Assembly: GCA_047601665.1 (NCBI GenBank)
Contig: JASGIT010000001.1
Coordinates: forward strand, 806,001-870,000
DNA: 64,000 nucleotides
Source of the DNA: JASGIT01 sp047601665
Lineage (GTDB): Bacteria > Pseudomonadota > Gammaproteobacteria > Burkholderiales > Burkholderiaceae_C
Direction: 5' to 3'
Of this stretch, positions 62,420 to 64,000 are shown one piece after another. The notes under the pieces are model-generated. The model was given only the letters and a program-made list of their open reading frames with translations, ran no database searches and was not told where the DNA came from. The position numbers and the translations under genes were made by a program. Each line of letters opens with the position of its first letter. Within the stretch, counting starts at the first letter, position 1.

Positions 62420-62812
62420 TCACTGGCCCAGAATGAGCTGCGCGATCACACCCGTGGCGATCGCGGCGAGCACATAGTCGCCACCGTACTGCACCCACTG
62501 GTAGCCGCGCGGCGGGGGGGCGAGGTGGTGCATACGCCAGTCGTTCACCACGTACTGGCGGTTGCGGTACTGGGGCGGAATGCGCCCGCCGCGGTACCAG
62601 TCGTGGTTGGGGCCCGCGCCGCGGCCGTCATGGCGGAAGCCGGGGCCGGGGGGCGGGCCGGGAGGGCCCCGGCGGTCATTGCGGTGGTCATAGCGCGGGC
62701 CGCCGTCGCGCCGGTCATAGTCGCGCGGCTGCGCGAAGGCCAGCGACGAAGTGGCGAGCAGCGCCGCCACGATGGCGGCGGTGCCCAGCCGTTGGGTGTG
62801 TTGTCGGTTCAT
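62420..62812 (-). CDS. RcnB-family periplasmic protein
   Basis: 130 residues. Signal peptide (cleavage after AFA, near 28), an Arg/Asp/Gly/Pro-rich low-complexity middle (DRRDGGPRYDHRNDRRG), then the RcnB fold: PQYRNRQYVVNDWRMHHLAPPPRGYQWVQYGGDYVLAAI. Linked in E. coli to nickel/cobalt homeostasis; many copies in Burkholderiales have unknown roles. AAGGAG precedes the start. No nickel exporter gene is adjacent. Confidence 0.9.
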   Translation of the reverse strand: MNRQHTQRLGTAAIVAALLATSSLAFAQPRDYDRRDGGPRYDHRNDRRGPPGPPPGPGFRHDGRGAGPNHDWYRGGRIPPQYRNRQYVVNDWRMHHLAPPPRGYQWVQYGGDYVLAAIATGVIAQLILGQ

Positions 62813-62924
62813 GCGTTGCTCCTTTCGTGCAGGGGTTTGCAGGGTTCCATTGTTGGCCAACTGCGCAGCGCTGCCGTGTCGGACAAATTCGGCTTTGGTG
62901 TACGGCTGTGACCCCGTGCAACGC

Positions 62925-62954
62925 AGGAGACAGCCGCGCAGGAGACAGCCGCGC
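62925..62954 (+). repeat. 15-bp tandem duplication upstream of phosphatase gene
   Basis: AGGAGACAGCCGCGC repeated exactly twice. Each unit contains an AGGAG ribosome-site core. Confidence 0.85.
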
Positions 62955-62981
62955 GCCATGCCGCTGCACACAATGCCTCGC

Positions 62982-63656
62982 ATGGGAACCCTTTACCTCG
63001 TGCGCCACGGCCAGGCATCTTTTGGCGCTGCCGATTACGACAACCTCAGCCCGCGCGGCCACGAACAGGCGGTGCGCCTGGGCGAGTACTGGCGCACGCG
63101 CGGCCTGCATTTCGACGCCGTGCTCATGGGCACGCTCAAGCGCCATGCGCAGACCTTCGAGGGCATCGCCAAGGGCCTGGGCGGAGACACGCCCGAAGCC
63201 CTGGCGCTGCCGGGCCTGAACGAATACGACGGCGACGCATTGATCCGCGCCGTGCACCCCGAGCCGCTGCCCAAGGCCGATACGCCCGAGCGCTTCCGCC
63301 AGCACTTCCGCATCCTGTGCGACGCCATTGCGCAGTGGATGGCGGGCACCATCAGCCCGCAGGGGATGCCCGACTGGCGGGGCTTCGAAGACGGCGTGCG
63401 CGAGGCGTTGCACCTGGTGCGCCAGCGCCACACGGGCCAGAACGTGCTGCTGGTGAGCAGCGGCGGCCCCATCTCCACCGCCGTGGGCCAGGTGCTGGGC
63501 ACCGCGCCCGAGGTGACCATCGCCCTCAACATGCGGATGCGCAACAGCGCGGTCACCGAGTTCAGCATCACGCCCAAGCGCCTGATGCTGCAGACCTTCA
63601 ACACGCTGCCGCACCTGGCCGCGCCCGAGTACCAGGACTGGGTGACGAGCGCGTGA
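62982..63656 (+). CDS. Histidine phosphatase family protein
   Basis: 224 residues. Branch 1 phosphoglycerate-mutase-like fold: LVRHGQASFG with the catalytic His (near residue 9), LMGTLKRHAQTF with the conserved Arg, and LLVSSGGPISTAV where the second usual His is Ser (SSGG rather than SHGG). Start taken at MGTLYLVRHG by family; ATG at 62958 would add eight residues after the duplicated AGGAG. Substrate unknown. Confidence 0.88.
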   Translation: MGTLYLVRHGQASFGAADYDNLSPRGHEQAVRLGEYWRTRGLHFDAVLMGTLKRHAQTFEGIAKGLGGDTPEALALPGLNEYDGDALIRAVHPEPLPKADTPERFRQHFRILCDAIAQWMAGTISPQGMPDWRGFEDGVREALHLVRQRHTGQNVLLVSSGGPISTAVGQVLGTAPEVTIALNMRMRNSAVTEFSITPKRLMLQTFNTLPHLAAPEYQDWVTSA

Positions 63657-63713
63657 CGGCGGGCGCCTGAGGCTTAAGTTTCGCCTCAGTCCGTGGCGTC
63701 TACAGTCGCCACG

Positions 63714-64000
63714 ATGAAACCCGCACAACACCTGCGCCGAGCCGCCGCCATCCTGCCCCAGGCCTGGGCGCTGTCTTCCCCCTACTTCGGCTCCGAGCGC
63801 AAATGGTCCGCGCGCGGGCTGCTCGCGGCCATCGTGGCGCTGAACCTCGCGGCGGTCTACATGCTGGTGCAGATCAACGAGTGGAACCGCCTGTTCTACG
63901 ACGCGCTGCAACAGCGCAACGAGAGCGTGTTCTGGACGCAGCTGGGCCGCTTCGCGCTGATCGCCCTGGCCTACATCGTGATCGCGGTCTACAAGTTCTA
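63714..64000 (+). CDS. SbmA/YddA-like ABC transporter membrane protein, C-terminus beyond window
   Basis: About 95 residues are visible. A short basic N-terminus, then WSARGLLAAIVALNLAAVYMLVQ (first membrane segment), NEWNRLFYDALQQRNESVFW, and a second segment beginning near residue 80. The INxWNRLFYDALQ motif is diagnostic of the SbmA/BacA and YddA ABC_membrane_2 family. Whether it has the ATPase domain (YddA) or not (SbmA) lies outside the window. A CTGAGGC/GCCTCAG hairpin lies at 63667-63689 upstream. Confidence 0.82.
   Translation, partial: MKPAQHLRRAAAILPQAWALSSPYFGSERKWSARGLLAAIVALNLAAVYMLVQINEWNRLFYDALQQRNESVFWTQLGRFALIALAYIVIAVYKF

Overview
The window is GC-rich DNA (few AT-rich stretches, codon third positions almost always G or C) with a gene content typical of Betaproteobacteria, order Burkholderiales, most likely family Comamonadaceae (Acidovorax-like). 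Supporting signs are the Bug/TctC binding protein, TRAP transporters, the ribF-ileS-lspA block, a PglL-type ligase, exosortase H, MocR regulators, and a dispersed short palindromic repeat with a core close to CCAGCGCTT...AAGCGCTGG. This assignment is inference from gene content; no rRNA is present. One tRNA, tRNA-Leu(CAA), is present. No CRISPR array, prophage or full insertion sequence was seen.

Layout. 1-6.9 kb: partial PglL-like O-oligosaccharyltransferase (minus), divergent from a tightly overlapped operon of RNB exoribonuclease, TonB-like protein, aroE and mtgA, which meets a diguanylate cyclase tail to tail. 7.1-10.6 kb: a pair of acyl-CoA dehydrogenases (PimC/PimD-like), a strong terminator and a zinc alcohol dehydrogenase. 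10.6-15.1 kb (minus): HNH protein, then a TRAP transporter (DctP-DctQ-DctM) followed without a gap by exosortase H and its associated membrane protein. 15.3-19.7 kb: ribF-ileS-lspA. 19.7-20.3 kb: a HigB/HigA-type toxin-antitoxin pair. 20.4-25.8 kb: ion transporters (Na/Pi cotransporter with PhoU domain, SBF-type symporter, PiT phosphate permease, CorA/ZntB-like channel).

26-34.8 kb is a self-contained predicted nucleoside uptake and catabolism locus: LysR regulator, divergent promoter, porin, four-gene ABC importer, nucleoside hydrolase, adenosine-deaminase-family enzyme and ribokinase. 34.8-46.6 kb is mixed metabolism: PPK2, a DUF1254/DUF1214 protein, tRNA-Leu, cysM, NUDIX, a 268-bp palindromic element, a TusA-like protein, glutaryl-CoA dehydrogenase with a CoA-transferase, an EamA exporter, a flavin/2Fe-2S reductase and an orphan Bug protein.

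46.7-50 kb (minus) holds a GT2 glycosyltransferase, an ArnT-like glycosyltransferase and a YdjC-family deacetylase. This is the gene set known from Francisella (FlmF2-FlmK-NaxD) and Bordetella (LgmA-LgmB-LgmC) for adding amino sugars to lipid A. 50.2-56.3 kb is an HME-RND metal efflux operon behind a small secreted protein. 56.3-62.3 kb: MocR regulator divergent from an EamA transporter, a 161-bp MITE-like element, then aminotransferase, GST, an internally deleted PhzF homologue and a threonine-dehydratase-like enzyme. 62.4-64 kb: RcnB-family protein, histidine phosphatase and the start of an SbmA/YddA-like ABC protein.

The most unusual points are the repeat family, of which 7 of 11 recognised copies lie in or terminate coding sequence; the two non-autonomous inverted-repeat elements; the truncated phzF; the lipid A amino-sugar cassette; and the compact nucleoside locus. 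There is no gene-free stretch longer than 300 bases.
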